Assembly: GCA_009731375.1 (NCBI GenBank)
Contig: BJOX01000250.1
Coordinates: 539,734 to 594,545, forward strand
Source: Paulinella micropora
Lineage: Eukaryota; Cercozoa; Imbricatea; Euglyphida
DNA: 54,812 nucleotides
Direction: 5' to 3'
The notes beneath the pieces were generated by a model, which had not been told where the DNA came from, did not search any database, and worked only from the letters and a program-made list of their open reading frames with translations. The position numbers and the translations under genes were made by a program. Position 1 is the stretch's first letter, and each line of letters opens with the position of its first letter. Positions 54,540 through 54,812 of the stretch are shown here, piece by piece.

Positions 54540-54812
54540 ATGGGCAGTCAATATAAATCGCTCTTAGGCTTATCTGAAATTGCGGTGGATTCACTAGATA
54601 TAAAAAATTTAGATTTAACTAACACAAACATAGTGGGCTTATACACAGATAGGGTGCCAGAAGATGCTGACCCCGTAAATCTTTATTTTACTAATAGCCG
54701 ATTTGATGCGAGGTTGGCTTTAAAATCAACGACCGACTTAAAAGAAGGCACTAATCTATACTATACTGATGGTAGGATTGATGCGCGACTAACCACTAAA
54801 TCAACCACTAAC
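54540..54812 (+). CDS. Fibre-like protein, N-terminal 91 codons (runs off the window)
   Basis: ATG at 54540 opens MGSQYKSLLGLSEIAVDSLD, then PVNLYFTNSRFDARLALKST and TNLYYTDGRIDARLTTKSTT, two copies of a ~21-residue motif (NLYxTxxRxDARLxxKSTT). This motif is characteristic of phage and algal-virus tail-fibre or structural proteins, often in many tandem copies. No stop before the window end, so the protein is longer. Role as virion fibre or adhesin is inferred. Confidence 0.75.
   Translation, partial: MGSQYKSLLGLSEIAVDSLDIKNLDLTNTNIVGLYTDRVPEDADPVNLYFTNSRFDARLALKSTTDLKEGTNLYYTDGRIDARLTTKSTTN

Larger units (their letters stand above)
52060..54812. mobile_element. Left end of a Polinton-like-virus/Maverick-like element (continues past the window)
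   Basis: From about 52060 composition switches from microsatellite to compact AT-rich genes on both strands: rve integrase, Cys-rich small protein, small basic protein, Lys/Glu-rich repeat protein and the start of a fibre-like protein, with intergenic gaps of 2-85 bases. An integrase at one end and short tightly packed genes fit Polinton/virophage-like elements and unlike any other region here have no introns or simple repeats. Capsid, ATPase and polymerase genes are not in view. The exact terminus is not determined. Confidence 0.7.

Noticed and set aside
52060-54812. Bacterial or phage contamination at the right edge
   Set aside because: Integrase type and small proteins resemble eukaryotic Polinton-like/large-virus families, and the sequence is contiguous without N with the host microsatellite at about 52 kb. 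A chimeric join still needs read support.

Overview
This is a repeat-dominated window of a eukaryotic nuclear genome, most likely from an alga or other protist. Supporting signs are spliced genes with GT/AG junctions, kilobases of microsatellite inside introns, AATAAA-type polyadenylation signals, Ty1/copia and Ty3/gypsy retroelements, tRNA-derived SINEs, a large DNA transposon, and at the right edge the start of an AT-rich virus-like element. No species is claimed. Thirteen N-gaps fall almost all inside or beside simple repeats, so several structures near them may be assembly-affected.

Layout. 1-2.0 kb: GA microsatellite enclosing a copia gag zinc-knuckle fragment. 2.65-8.81 kb (+): a multi-exon host gene with an N-terminal PHD-type zinc finger and a long Pro/Ser/Gln/Ala-rich remainder; introns hold SINE copies and microsatellites, and two AATAAA signals follow at 9.29-9.33 kb. 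9.92-23.33 kb (-): one copia-type LTR element (copia 1) with two similar LTRs, a half-tRNA-Met primer site and decayed gag-protease-integrase-RT-RNase H. It carries a 356-bp SINE-like insert and a 5.5-kb nested block holding a gypsy-type element without integrase and arrays of short palindromic repeats. 24.3-27.2 kb (+): a decayed relative of copia 1 (copia 3). 27.1-38.3 kb (-): a second copia-type lineage (copia 2) whose gag has a CCCH finger and two CCHC knuckles. A 7.45-kb DNA transposon (28403-35855) sits in the first knuckle; it has inverted termini, a 2-bp duplication, a transposase-like gene (+) and a coiled-coil gene (-).

38.3-43 kb: AT-rich spacer, another SINE copy, and hypothetical ORFs. 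43.2-45.7 kb (+): exon(s) of an SLC10A7-like membrane transporter followed by kilobases of microsatellite. 45.7-52.05 kb: mostly simple repeats, with a gene-free stretch at 48.36-49.68 kb. 52.06 kb to the window end: the left end of a Polinton-like-virus/Maverick-like element with an rve integrase, three small virus-type genes and the first 91 codons of a protein with phage-tail-fibre-like repeats.

The most informative signals are insertions that can be read from interrupted reading frames: removing the 7.45-kb transposon plus one AC copy rebuilds a gag zinc-knuckle cysteine codon, and removing the 356-bp insert plus one GATACC copy rejoins the copia 1 pol frame. The most novel candidate system is the edge of the virus-like element, which continues beyond the window.
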